A DNA stretch of 10,968 nucleotides. Source: a candidate division FCPU426 bacterium (lineage in GTDB: Bacteria > Oederibacteriota > JAAXVQ01 > JAUVAV01). A program made the position numbers and the translations under genes. The DNA is taken from assembly GCA_030619365.1 (NCBI GenBank), contig JAUXBQ010000076.1, positions 1-10,968 of the forward strand. Direction: 5' to 3'. Below are positions 1 to 6,123 of the stretch, one piece after another (positions within the stretch are counted from its first letter, which is position 1; each line of letters starts with the position of its first letter). Below the pieces are notes generated by a model. It saw only the letters and a program-made list of their open reading frames with translations, did no database searches and was not told the DNA's origin.

Positions 1-56
1 TAGGGGCGAATCTTGTATTCGCCCTCAATGCAGGCGATCACAAGGATCGCCCCTAC
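1..56. repeat. GTAG/CTAC-type imperfect palindrome, truncated by the window edge
   Basis: Seen: the segment starts TAGGGGCGA and ends TCGCCCCTAC, so the missing first base is probably G. Bases 29-55 match the reverse complement of bases 1-27 at 21 of 27 positions. Each half also folds alone: hairpin 4-11/17-24 (8 bp, loop CTTGT) and hairpin 33-39/45-51 (7 bp, loop ACAAG). The arm differences (AAT/ATT against ATC/GAT) are compensatory, so both hairpins stay paired. It begins 2 bp past the stop codon of the flavoenzyme gene. Inferred: a REP-like or small non-autonomous mobile element, possibly also protecting or ending the upstream transcript. No T-tract follows it in the direction of that gene within the window. 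Confidence 0.7.
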
Positions 57-57
57 A

Positions 58-1464
58 TTATTTTCTACGCCTGCCCGCCCCGGGCAGCAAGCCCAGGCGC
101 CGGGCCTGGTCCGAGCAGAAGACCTGGTTCGGATCGTACTTGGCTTTTACGGCCTGCCATTGCTTCAGGCGCGGATACATGGCCGCAAAGGTCCGAGCCC
201 GCATGCGGCTGTCCTTGGCCAGGTATAGACGCCCTCCGAATTTCAGGACCAGCTTGTCCCATTTCTCCATCTCGCTTAGAATCCCGCCGCTGGCGACCGG
301 AAAATCCAGGGCAATAAAATAACCGGGCGTGGGAAACGAGAGCGGCGCTTTTTGTGGACTGGGTCCGAATTTTTTCAACACCGCTAAAAAGGAAGCGCGC
401 CCGCTCCTGGCAATGGCTTCCAGTACGGTTTTAATTCCCTCGAATCCGTATTTAGGCGGGATGAGAAATTGGTATTGCGCCATGCCCGGTTTACCGTAGA
501 TGCGGTTCCACTTGAGCACCTTGTCCAGGGGATAGAAAAACGTATCAATGTCCACCAGCGTGCGCGTGGTCTTGGGATGTTTGTGGTAAAAAACCGTGTT
601 AAAGGCCGCCACCGATAGCGGGTTCAAGCTCCAGGCTGGAAATTCGATGGGCACGGTGACCTGGGGAGTCCGGCGGAGTTGCAGGGGATTCCGGCGCTGC
701 GCCGCGGTCAACAGATCGCTTTTTTTGGCGAACGCGCCCTGCATCATGATGCTGCGCCCCAGGCGCCGGCCCTGGGCCAGGCAGTCGATCCAGGCCACGG
801 TCATGGGCACGTCGTCCGATTCTTCGTACAACTGGAATATATGCTCCAGGTCCCGTGCCTTCACGCCTTCATATATCAATTGACTGGTCTCAATGGGCAG
901 GAGCTTGATTTCCACGCTTTCAATGAGCCCGGTCAAACCCATGCCGCCGATAGTGGCCCAAAACAGGTCGGCTTTTTCCCGCGGCGAGCAGGTCACCCGC
1001 GACCGGTCGGCCAACAGCATGTGCAGCCGTACGATAAAATGGCCCAGGGAGAGCTTGCTTTTCCCGTGCACGCCGCAAGCCACCGAGCCGCCCAGCGTGG
1101 GGAACTTGGTGCCCGGGGTCGCGGGCAAAAACCAGCCGCGCGGCACAAAATGCTCGATCACCTGCTCCAGGGTCACGCCCGCTTCCGCGTGCAGCACCCC
1201 GGTTTTTTCGTCAAAGGCCAAAAAGCGGTCCGAGGGCGTGTAATCCAGGACCAAGTTTCCCCGGTTGAGCGCCGAATCACCGTACGCCCGGCCGGCGCCG
1301 CGCCCCAGCACCTGTTTCCCATCCCGCCCGGCCAGGGTTCGGAGCGCGTCCCCGGGAGCATGCACGGGCAGCAAGTGCGCCGCACTCACGGGAAACCGCC
1401 CCCAGCCAGCCAGGGGAATCTGGGGCGGCCACAGGGCGTTAAACGAATCCATTATCGTTATCAT
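58..1464 (-). CDS. DprE1-like FAD-dependent oxidoreductase
   Basis: This 468-residue protein has the length and order of motifs of DprE1, the FAD-binding subunit that oxidises decaprenylphosphoryl-ribose in actinobacteria (about 460 aa). Seen: GWGRFP at 20-25, the FAD-binding GRGAGRAYGDSA at 54-65, GVHGK at 131-135, GGMGLTG at 173-179, and near the C-terminus GGRLYLAKDSR followed by MYPR, KYDP and DQARRLGLL. K417 aligns with the catalytic Lys418 of the mycobacterial enzyme. The position of Cys387 there, the residue hit by benzothiazinones, is alanine (A385). No DprE2-like reductase or arabinosyltransferase lies nearby, so the substrate is open: a polyprenyl-phosphate sugar or an aldonolactone-type substrate. 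The start is ambiguous. ATG 1464 has AGGA only 3 nt upstream, while the ATG at 1452 (residue 5) has it 15 nt upstream. GTAG/CTAC palindromes lie on both sides of the gene. Confidence 0.88.
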   Translation of the reverse strand: MITIMDSFNALWPPQIPLAGWGRFPVSAAHLLPVHAPGDALRTLAGRDGKQVLGRGAGRAYGDSALNRGNLVLDYTPSDRFLAFDEKTGVLHAEAGVTLEQVIEHFVPRGWFLPATPGTKFPTLGGSVACGVHGKSKLSLGHFIVRLHMLLADRSRVTCSPREKADLFWATIGGMGLTGLIESVEIKLLPIETSQLIYEGVKARDLEHIFQLYEESDDVPMTVAWIDCLAQGRRLGRSIMMQGAFAKKSDLLTAAQRRNPLQLRRTPQVTVPIEFPAWSLNPLSVAAFNTVFYHKHPKTTRTLVDIDTFFYPLDKVLKWNRIYGKPGMAQYQFLIPPKYGFEGIKTVLEAIARSGRASFLAVLKKFGPSPQKAPLSFPTPGYFIALDFPVASGGILSEMEKWDKLVLKFGGRLYLAKDSRMRARTFAAMYPRLKQWQAVKAKYDPNQVFCSDQARRLGLLPGAGRRRK

Positions 1465-1500
1465 CCATCCTGTCGGATACCCATTTCAAATGATTTCCCT

Positions 1501-1528
1501 GTAGGGAACGGTCGCGACCGTTCCCTAC
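1501..1528. repeat. Perfect 28-bp palindrome with GTAGGG/CCCTAC ends
   Basis: Seen: GTAGGGAACGGTCG is followed directly by its exact reverse complement, with no loop bases. It lies between the stop of smpB (1555) and the start of the flavoenzyme gene (1464). A further copy of the arm CCGTTCCC occurs at 1543-1550 in the same orientation as 1518-1525, so an alternative hairpin with 1504-1511 is possible. No T-tract follows on either side, so it is not a canonical intrinsic terminator. The ends match those of the element at 1-56. Inferred: the same REP-like family, or alternatively a dyad operator for the downstream gene. Confidence 0.8.
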
Positions 1529-1554
1529 TAAGTGATACCATGCCGTTCCCCGCA

Positions 1555-2028
1555 TTATTCCCTCCCCCTCTGCCGCATTTCCCGGTCAGTCTCACGCTTG
1601 ATATCGCGTTCTTTCAGCGTCTTTTTTTTGTCGTACGCGTGCTTGCCCTTGGCCAAGGCAATCTCCACCTTGACCCGACGATGCTTGAGGTACAGGGACA
1701 GGGGAACCAGGGTTTGCCCTTGCTGGGCTACCTTGCCGGCCAGCCGGTGGACTTCCCGCTTGTGCATGAGCAGGCGGCGGGCGCGCGTGGGATCCGGATT
1801 CTCGCGATTGCCCTGGGGGTAGGGCGATATGTGCATATTAAACAGGAACAAGGACCCGTTTTTCACCGCAGCGTAACAATCCACCAGGTTGGCCGAACCA
1901 GTGCGCACGGACTTCACTTCGCACCCTTGCAAGGCAATCCCGGCTTCAAAGGTCTCCAGGATATGATACAAATGGCGGGCCTTGCGGTTTCGCACCAGGA
2001 CTTTAATCTCCGGAGCCTGCTCAGTCAC
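1555..2028 (-). CDS. smpB: SsrA-binding protein SmpB
   Basis: SmpB binds tmRNA (SsrA) and brings it to ribosomes stalled on mRNAs without a stop codon. The 157-residue product has the family's signature: NRKARHLY at 14-21, then EAGIALQGCEVKSVRTGSAN, then the HISPYPQGN segment. The basic C-terminal tail (KGKHAYDKKKTLKERDIKRE) is the part that enters the mRNA channel in the family. Length is normal. The start is GTG at 2028, inside the rnr stop region: GTGA is shared, with start GTG and stop TGA overlapping by 4 nt. AGGAG lies 9 nt upstream of the GTG. Translation is therefore probably coupled to rnr. RNase R degrades the defective mRNA that SmpB-tmRNA releases, so the pairing makes functional sense. 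The ssrA gene itself is not in the window. Confidence 0.96.
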   Translation of the reverse strand: MTEQAPEIKVLVRNRKARHLYHILETFEAGIALQGCEVKSVRTGSANLVDCYAAVKNGSLFLFNMHISPYPQGNRENPDPTRARRLLMHKREVHRLAGKVAQQGQTLVPLSLYLKHRRVKVEIALAKGKHAYDKKKTLKERDIKRETDREMRQRGRE

Positions 2029-4271
2029 AACCGTTTTCTCCTGGCCCGTTTGACCGCACGCGGGGTATTGCGTTGAGGTCCCGTTGTACCCGGACCGGCC
2101 GGATCGCGCAGCGCAAAAATGACGCGATTCTTCTCGCGCTCCACGCCGGCCACCTGGACGGAAACCGCCAGGCCCAGACTAAACGTGCGGCCGTGGTTCG
2201 TGCCTTGCAGTTCATAACGGTGTTCATCAAACATATAATAATCATCCGCCAGATCCGCGGCCCGCACCAGGCCTTCCACAAAGGGCTCGGCCAGCTCCAC
2301 GAAAAATCCAAAGTTAGTGACATGGGTAATCACGCCGGCAAAGGTTTCCCCGATCTTGCCTGCCATGAATTCCATTTGCTTCATCTTCACCGCTTCCCGC
2401 TCGATTTTTTCCGCCCGGCGCTCGAGTTGCGACAGGTCTTCCCCCCAGCGTTCCATTTGCGCCTGTAACCGGTTGCGCCGCGCGCCGGAGAGTATTCCCG
2501 TGCCCAGGCGCTCGGTCAGCATGCGGTGCACGATGAGGTCCGGGTAGCGCCGGATGGGAGAGGTGAAATGGGTGTAGCAGTCGCTGGCCAGGCCAAAATG
2601 ACCCAGGTTCGTGGGCGCGTACACGGCCATTTTCATGGCCCGCAGCAGGGCCATGTTCAGGACGGGCGCCTCGGGCTTGCCTTCCCAGGCCTGGAGCAGC
2701 TTCTGAAAAGCGCGGGAGGCGTTTTTCGGTTTGCCCTTCTCGACCCGGTATCCGTACACGGCCAAAAACTCCCGGAAGGACTCGAATTTCTCGCCTTCCG
2801 GCGGTTCATGGACGCGGTACAGGGTCGGCATGTTCAAGCGCAGCAGAAACCGGGCGACCGCTTCATTGGCCGCGATCATGCAATCTTCGATCAGGCGGTG
2901 GCTTTGCAGGGATTCCCGCTTTTCAATGGTCTGGACGCGTCCGTCCGGACCCAGGACCACCCGCGGGTCGGGCAGATCAAAATCCAGGCTGCCCCGGGTA
3001 TTGCGCCGTCCACGCAGGGCCTGGGCAACCTCATGCAGTTGTTTCAGTTCCGGGACAAACCGTCCGGCCGCATCCTCTCCCGCGTCCTGGCTGCTGAGCA
3101 CCTTCTCTACGCCTTCGTAGGTCAACCGGGCGTTGCTGTGGATCACGCTCCGGTGAAACTCCGTCTTGGTCACCAGCCCGTCCGGGCTCACGTGCATAAA
3201 GGCTGAGAGGGTCAAACGGTCCTGGTCCGGCACCAGACTGCACACGCCACATGAGAGCGGTTCAGGCAGCATGTGCAAAACGCGGTCCGGCAGATACACG
3301 CTGGTGCCGCGCTCCCTGACCTCCAGGTCCAGCGGAGTCCCGGATGCCAAGTAATGCGAAACATCGGCAATGTGCACACCCAGGCGCCAGCCGTTGTCCT
3401 CAGCCCGGCAGGACACGGCATCGTCGAAATCCCGCGCGTCCGCGCCGTCGATGGTGACGATTACGTCTTGACGCAAGTCCAGGCGGCCCGCGAGCGCATC
3501 CGGACCGGGTTCCCGGGCAAGGCAACGGGCCTCTTCCCTGGCAGTCTTGGTAAAACGGTCCGGCAATTCATGGCGCCGGATGAGGGCGGTGATCGCCACG
3601 CCCGGATCCTGCTCGCTGCCCAGAACTTCAATCACTTCCGCTTGGCCCGGACGCATCCCCTCCGGCCAGCCGGTCACCCGGACCACAGCCTTGTCGCCCG
3701 CTTGGCCTCCGGCCGGCAGGCCGTCGGGCAGCATAAAATCCCCGATCCCGGGCACGCCCTCTGGTTGCAGCCAATACCGCTTCTGCCATTTTCGCAGTTT
3801 CCCCACCAGGGTGGCGCGCGCCCGCCGGACCACGCGCAGCACTTGGGCCCGCCGCCGGCTCCCGGGCTGTCCCGGACGCTTCCCCTGGAAAATGAGACGC
3901 GCCTCGACTACGTCATCCGGCAGGGCGTCGCCCAGGTCAGGCCCGGAAATATAGCAATCCGCTTCCCCCTCATCGTTCGGAATTAAAAAGGCAAAACCCG
4001 GCTGGGTTTGTTGTATCCGCCCGGTCAGCTTCCGGGCGGGTTTGGACAGGCTGTAAACCCCGCCCCGGCCCTGCACGATCCGCCCGGTTGCCAGCAGGGT
4101 TTGCAGACCATCGGACACCCCCCGCCGCCGGCTGGCGGGCAAGCCCAGGCTGCGCAGCAACTGGCGCGGCGATTGGGCTTTTTGCCGCAGGGCCGCGATG
4201 ATTTTTTCTTCATCCACCCCGGATTTATAGTCTCTGCGCTTTCTCGGCACGCGGTTCTTTCTCCATTTCAT
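2025..4271 (-). CDS. rnr: Ribonuclease R (RNase II/RNB family 3'-5' exoribonuclease)
   Basis: RNase R is a processive 3'-to-5' exoribonuclease that degrades structured RNA and takes part in rRNA, tRNA and nonstop-mRNA quality control. Domains read in order: a basic N-terminus with a winged-helix region (about 20-80), two cold-shock/OB regions (about 82-235), the RNB catalytic domain (about 258-600) and an S1 domain (about 640-721). The catalytic motif TIDGADARDFDDA places the metal-binding aspartates at D275, D281, D283 and D284, matching D272, D278, D280 and D281 of the E. coli enzyme. HFTSPIRRYPDL near 568-579 is the family signature. The protein has 748 residues against 813 in E. coli. The lysine-rich tail is reduced to a short basic end (RAVKRARRKRL). 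The start ATG at 4271 has only a weak GGAT upstream. Its last four bases overlap smpB, and its leader is shared with a divergent plus-strand promoter. Confidence 0.96.
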   Translation of the reverse strand: MKWRKNRVPRKRRDYKSGVDEEKIIAALRQKAQSPRQLLRSLGLPASRRRGVSDGLQTLLATGRIVQGRGGVYSLSKPARKLTGRIQQTQPGFAFLIPNDEGEADCYISGPDLGDALPDDVVEARLIFQGKRPGQPGSRRRAQVLRVVRRARATLVGKLRKWQKRYWLQPEGVPGIGDFMLPDGLPAGGQAGDKAVVRVTGWPEGMRPGQAEVIEVLGSEQDPGVAITALIRRHELPDRFTKTAREEARCLAREPGPDALAGRLDLRQDVIVTIDGADARDFDDAVSCRAEDNGWRLGVHIADVSHYLASGTPLDLEVRERGTSVYLPDRVLHMLPEPLSCGVCSLVPDQDRLTLSAFMHVSPDGLVTKTEFHRSVIHSNARLTYEGVEKVLSSQDAGEDAAGRFVPELKQLHEVAQALRGRRNTRGSLDFDLPDPRVVLGPDGRVQTIEKRESLQSHRLIEDCMIAANEAVARFLLRLNMPTLYRVHEPPEGEKFESFREFLAVYGYRVEKGKPKNASRAFQKLLQAWEGKPEAPVLNMALLRAMKMAVYAPTNLGHFGLASDCYTHFTSPIRRYPDLIVHRMLTERLGTGILSGARRNRLQAQMERWGEDLSQLERRAEKIEREAVKMKQMEFMAGKIGETFAGVITHVTNFGFFVELAEPFVEGLVRAADLADDYYMFDEHRYELQGTNHGRTFSLGLAVSVQVAGVEREKNRVIFALRDPAGPGTTGPQRNTPRAVKRARRKRL

Positions 4272-4287
4272 TGATCCGGCTTTTGGC

Positions 4288-4317
4288 TTGACAGCACGCT
4301 TACCGGTGGGGTATATT
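4288..4317 (+). promoter_or_regulatory. Sigma70-type promoter pointing to tRNA-Leu
   Basis: Seen: a perfect -35 TTGACA (4288-4293), an 18-bp spacer and a -10 TATATT (4312-4317, five of six consensus bases). Transcription would begin near 4324 and reach the tRNA at 4467 after a leader of about 140 nt. It lies in the divergent leader of rnr, 17 bp from the rnr start codon, so the two transcription units may interfere. The alternative is chance similarity, which is unlikely for a full TTGACA at near-ideal spacing. Confidence 0.6.
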
Positions 4318-4347
4318 CTCTTTTCCTATTCGGTCTGGATGTTTTTT

Positions 4348-4441
4348 TGCCACGAAGACACCAAGACACAAAGAAACATAAAATAAAAATATTTAATGTT
4401 ATTATTTTTTTCTTTCTTCGTGCCTTAGTGTCTTGGTGGCA
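4348..4441. repeat. Long inverted repeat with AT-rich loop in the tRNA-Leu leader
   Basis: Seen: the left arm (4348-4376, beginning TGCCACGAAGACACC) pairs with the right arm (4409-4441). The outer 22 positions match at 19, followed by a 4-nt bulge (4416-4419) and a 7-bp inner stem (AAAGAAA/TTTCTTT). The loop 4377-4408 is almost pure A/T. T-runs flank both ends: seven T at 4342-4348, five T at 4444-4448. Arms rich in CACGAAGACAC recall a kind of intergenic repeat I have seen in other environmental genomes (memory only). Inferred: a MITE-like insertion between promoter and tRNA. Transcribed rightwards, its hairpin plus the following T5 could also act as an attenuator. Confidence 0.65.
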
Positions 4442-4466
4442 GCTTTTTCCTTTTCACTGCCAGCAG

Positions 4467-4553
4467 GCGGAAGTGGCGAAATTGGCAGACGCGCTAGATT
4501 CAGGATCTAGTGGGGGCAACCTCTTGGGGGTTCAAATCCCCCCTTCCGCACCA
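4467..4553 (+). tRNA. tRNA-Leu (anticodon CAG), CCA encoded
   Basis: The acceptor stem GCGGAAG (4467-4473) pairs with CTTCCGC (4543-4549), followed by discriminator A and an encoded CCA (4551-4553). The anticodon stem is CTAGA/TCTAG with loop TTCAGGA, giving anticodon CAG at 4501-4503, which reads CUG. A long variable arm (GGGG...CCTC type) marks it as a class II tRNA, as expected for leucine. The T-arm is GGGGG-TTCAAAT-CCCCC. Five T (4558-4562) follow and may end the transcript. The gene is convergent with the minus-strand gene ending at 4591. No integrase gene and no nearby repeat of its 3' end were seen, so there is no sign that it is an attachment site. Confidence 0.97.
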
Positions 4554-4590
4554 ACCCTTTTTCATCACCTGCCTATTCCTTTCAGCACGG

Positions 4591-5373
4591 TTATTTTCGT
4601 TTCTTGCTCGCGGCCTTTCCGGTTGGCCGGGATGTGTTCGCGCCCGTTTTTTTGCCTGGCCGGGCTGGGGCTTTTTTCCGGGTCCGGGGTGCGGGTTTCT
4701 TTTTTTCCGAAGACTGCGATCGCGCCGTGGCTGGGGACGGCCCGGCCGGCCGGGGCTTTAATTCCGCCTCGGATCCCTGCAGAATGCGCCGCATGGCCCG
4801 GGAGGTCTGCTTGACCAGGGCCTCGCCGTGCTGCACGGCCCGTGAGGTTTGCTTGAGAAATTCTTCGCGCAGGTTGGAATAAATCAGTTCCTGGCGCGAG
4901 GGCGGCATGCTTTTCTTTCTGGTCTTCACCTGGGCCTGCACCAGGATTAAATCCTCGCCCATCACCAGTTCGTCTTGATCCACGTCGAGCACCAGGTCCG
5001 CGCCGATCCGCAAATGCGCCGTGCCCCAGTGTTTGTTGTCCACCTCGATATCCGCCAATGTCCCCAACGACTGTCCGTCCTTGCTCGAGATCGGTTTGCC
5101 GAGTAAATCATCCAGGGCCCGGAGGCCGGCCGGCTGGGATTGGATGCTTTTCTCGTCGGGAAGATAAATTAAATCAAATCCGATCTTGCGAATCGTCTCC
5201 ACGCTGATCCAGGGGTCCTCGCCCGTATCCGCGAACCGGCCGGGTTTCAAGGAAACGCCCTTCAGGCGAATGCCGGCCGGGTCGAGAAATACTCCTTGCA
5301 CACTGCCGAGAATTCTCCCGTCCGCCAGGCTCGCCACCCAGCGTCCTTTCAATTGTTTCAAAGACAGGGACAT
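4591..5373 (-). CDS. PRC-barrel-like protein with basic low-complexity tail (paralogue 1)
   Basis: The 260-residue protein has no signal peptide or membrane segment and is probably cytoplasmic. Seen: two PRC-barrel-like halves (about 5-71 and 88-146) with the expected short strands, including GRILGSVQGVFLD, IRKIGFDLIYL, KDGQSLGTLADIEVD and MGEDLILVQ. A helical region follows in which KQTSRA occurs twice, 14 residues apart (174-179 and 188-193). The last 55 residues (206-260) are rich in Lys, Arg, Pro and Ala, like DNA- or RNA-binding tails of histone-H1-like proteins. ATG 5373 is chosen because AAGGGGG lies about 7 nt upstream. A TTG at 5391 is in frame but would contain that ribosome-binding site. 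It is the last gene of a three-gene operon, starting 14 nt after the lipoprotein stop. PRC-barrels serve in RimM and in the photosynthetic reaction-centre H subunit. The role here is unknown. Confidence 0.75.
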   Translation of the reverse strand: MSLSLKQLKGRWVASLADGRILGSVQGVFLDPAGIRLKGVSLKPGRFADTGEDPWISVETIRKIGFDLIYLPDEKSIQSQPAGLRALDDLLGKPISSKDGQSLGTLADIEVDNKHWGTAHLRIGADLVLDVDQDELVMGEDLILVQAQVKTRKKSMPPSRQELIYSNLREEFLKQTSRAVQHGEALVKQTSRAMRRILQGSEAELKPRPAGPSPATARSQSSEKKKPAPRTRKKAPARPGKKTGANTSRPTGKAASKKRK

Positions 5374-5387
5374 CTTCGCACCCCCTT

Positions 5388-6110
5388 TCAATCTGGTATG
5401 GCGTGAATCGAGAACCGGGTTTCAGCCTCAGCTCCCCATAAATCGCGATAAGCCTCCGCCAGGGCGGAAATCCGCCAAGCCGAAGTCCGCTGAACCGGAT
5501 TTTCCAGAATGTGCTGCCGGTAGCGTTCTAGCGCCACTGCCATTTGGCCGGCCGGCACGCCGGAAATATCCAGGACCAGCACGGCCTGAAACCGGGGTTG
5601 CCACGCGCCGGCCAGACGGCCCAAGGGCTCCAGGGCGGTGACAATATGCGGTCCCGGGCCGCCTGCCAGTCCCACGCGATCATAAATCATTTGCGCGCGC
5701 TGGTAATGATAGTGGTCCAGCCAGACTTGCCAATCCTGGTTCACGGTCGCGGTCTGCAATTCCTGCCGATCCAGCCCGCGGACCAGCCACACGCTGACGC
5801 CGCGCGGCCCGGGTTCCAGCTCTGGACCGGGCCGGGCCAACTTTTGCCACACCGACCGGGCCAGGGCCAGTCGCTGTTGGCCCGCGTCCGGTGATTGGGT
5901 GTCAGGGCCCATGAGAACGTAGCCGTACATGGGGGCCCGCACGTTTTCATCGTGTCCATCCAGTAAAAATTCATGCCTGGGAATTTCCACTTGCTTGGGC
6001 GGGAAGACGGGTTGGGCCCGGTCCGGAGAGGGCGTTGGGAGGTGCGCCGGACCGCAGCCGGCCATCCACAGGAATCCGATCCCAGCCACTGCGGCAGACC
6101 AACGAGACAT
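5388..6110 (-). CDS. Putative lipoprotein of unknown function
   Basis: The 240-residue product begins with a short basic-hydrophobic signal sequence ending in the lipobox M16-A17-G18-C19, so it is probably processed by signal peptidase II and anchored through Cys19. A proline-rich linker (about 21-45) follows, then a mixed alpha/beta domain with many Trp, His and Tyr residues. The stretches GVSVWLVRGLDR, AVLVLDISGVP and a helical C-terminus stand out. I do not recognise a family. No enzyme motif is evident. It lies between two paralogous PRC-barrel-like genes, 13 nt after one and 14 nt before the other, so the three are almost certainly co-transcribed. The ATG at 6110 has only a weak ribosome-binding site (GGGCAAG), consistent with translational coupling. 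Confidence 0.7.
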   Translation of the reverse strand: MSRWSAAVAGIGFLWMAGCGPAHLPTPSPDRAQPVFPPKQVEIPRHEFLLDGHDENVRAPMYGYVLMGPDTQSPDAGQQRLALARSVWQKLARPGPELEPGPRGVSVWLVRGLDRQELQTATVNQDWQVWLDHYHYQRAQMIYDRVGLAGGPGPHIVTALEPLGRLAGAWQPRFQAVLVLDISGVPAGQMAVALERYRQHILENPVQRTSAWRISALAEAYRDLWGAEAETRFSIHAIPD

Positions 6111-6123
6111 GCGACTTGCCCGG

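Noticed and set aside
1..1528. CRISPR array
   Set aside because: There are only two related palindromes about 1.5 kb apart, with a gene between them and no regular spacers.
1465..1554. tmRNA gene (ssrA) beside smpB
   Set aside because: The 90-bp gap is far too short and holds only the palindrome. No tRNA-Ala-like half was seen elsewhere in the window.
679..2076. Plus-strand open frame of 465 codons opposite the oxidoreductase and smpB
   Set aside because: It lies antisense to two well-supported genes, and its product has no recognisable motif and an odd Gln/His/Pro-rich composition typical of shadow frames in GC-rich DNA.
2526..3986. Two long plus-strand open frames opposite rnr
   Set aside because: They are antisense to the intact RNase R reading frame and lack family motifs. 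The catalytic motifs of RNase R decide the strand.
4467..4553. tRNA-Leu as an integration (att) site
   Set aside because: There is no integrase gene, and no repeat of the tRNA 3' end was seen nearby.
5374..5391. TTG at 5391 as start of PRC-barrel paralogue 1
   Set aside because: It overlaps the lipoprotein stop and would place the AAGGGGG ribosome-binding site inside the gene. ATG 5373 is better placed.
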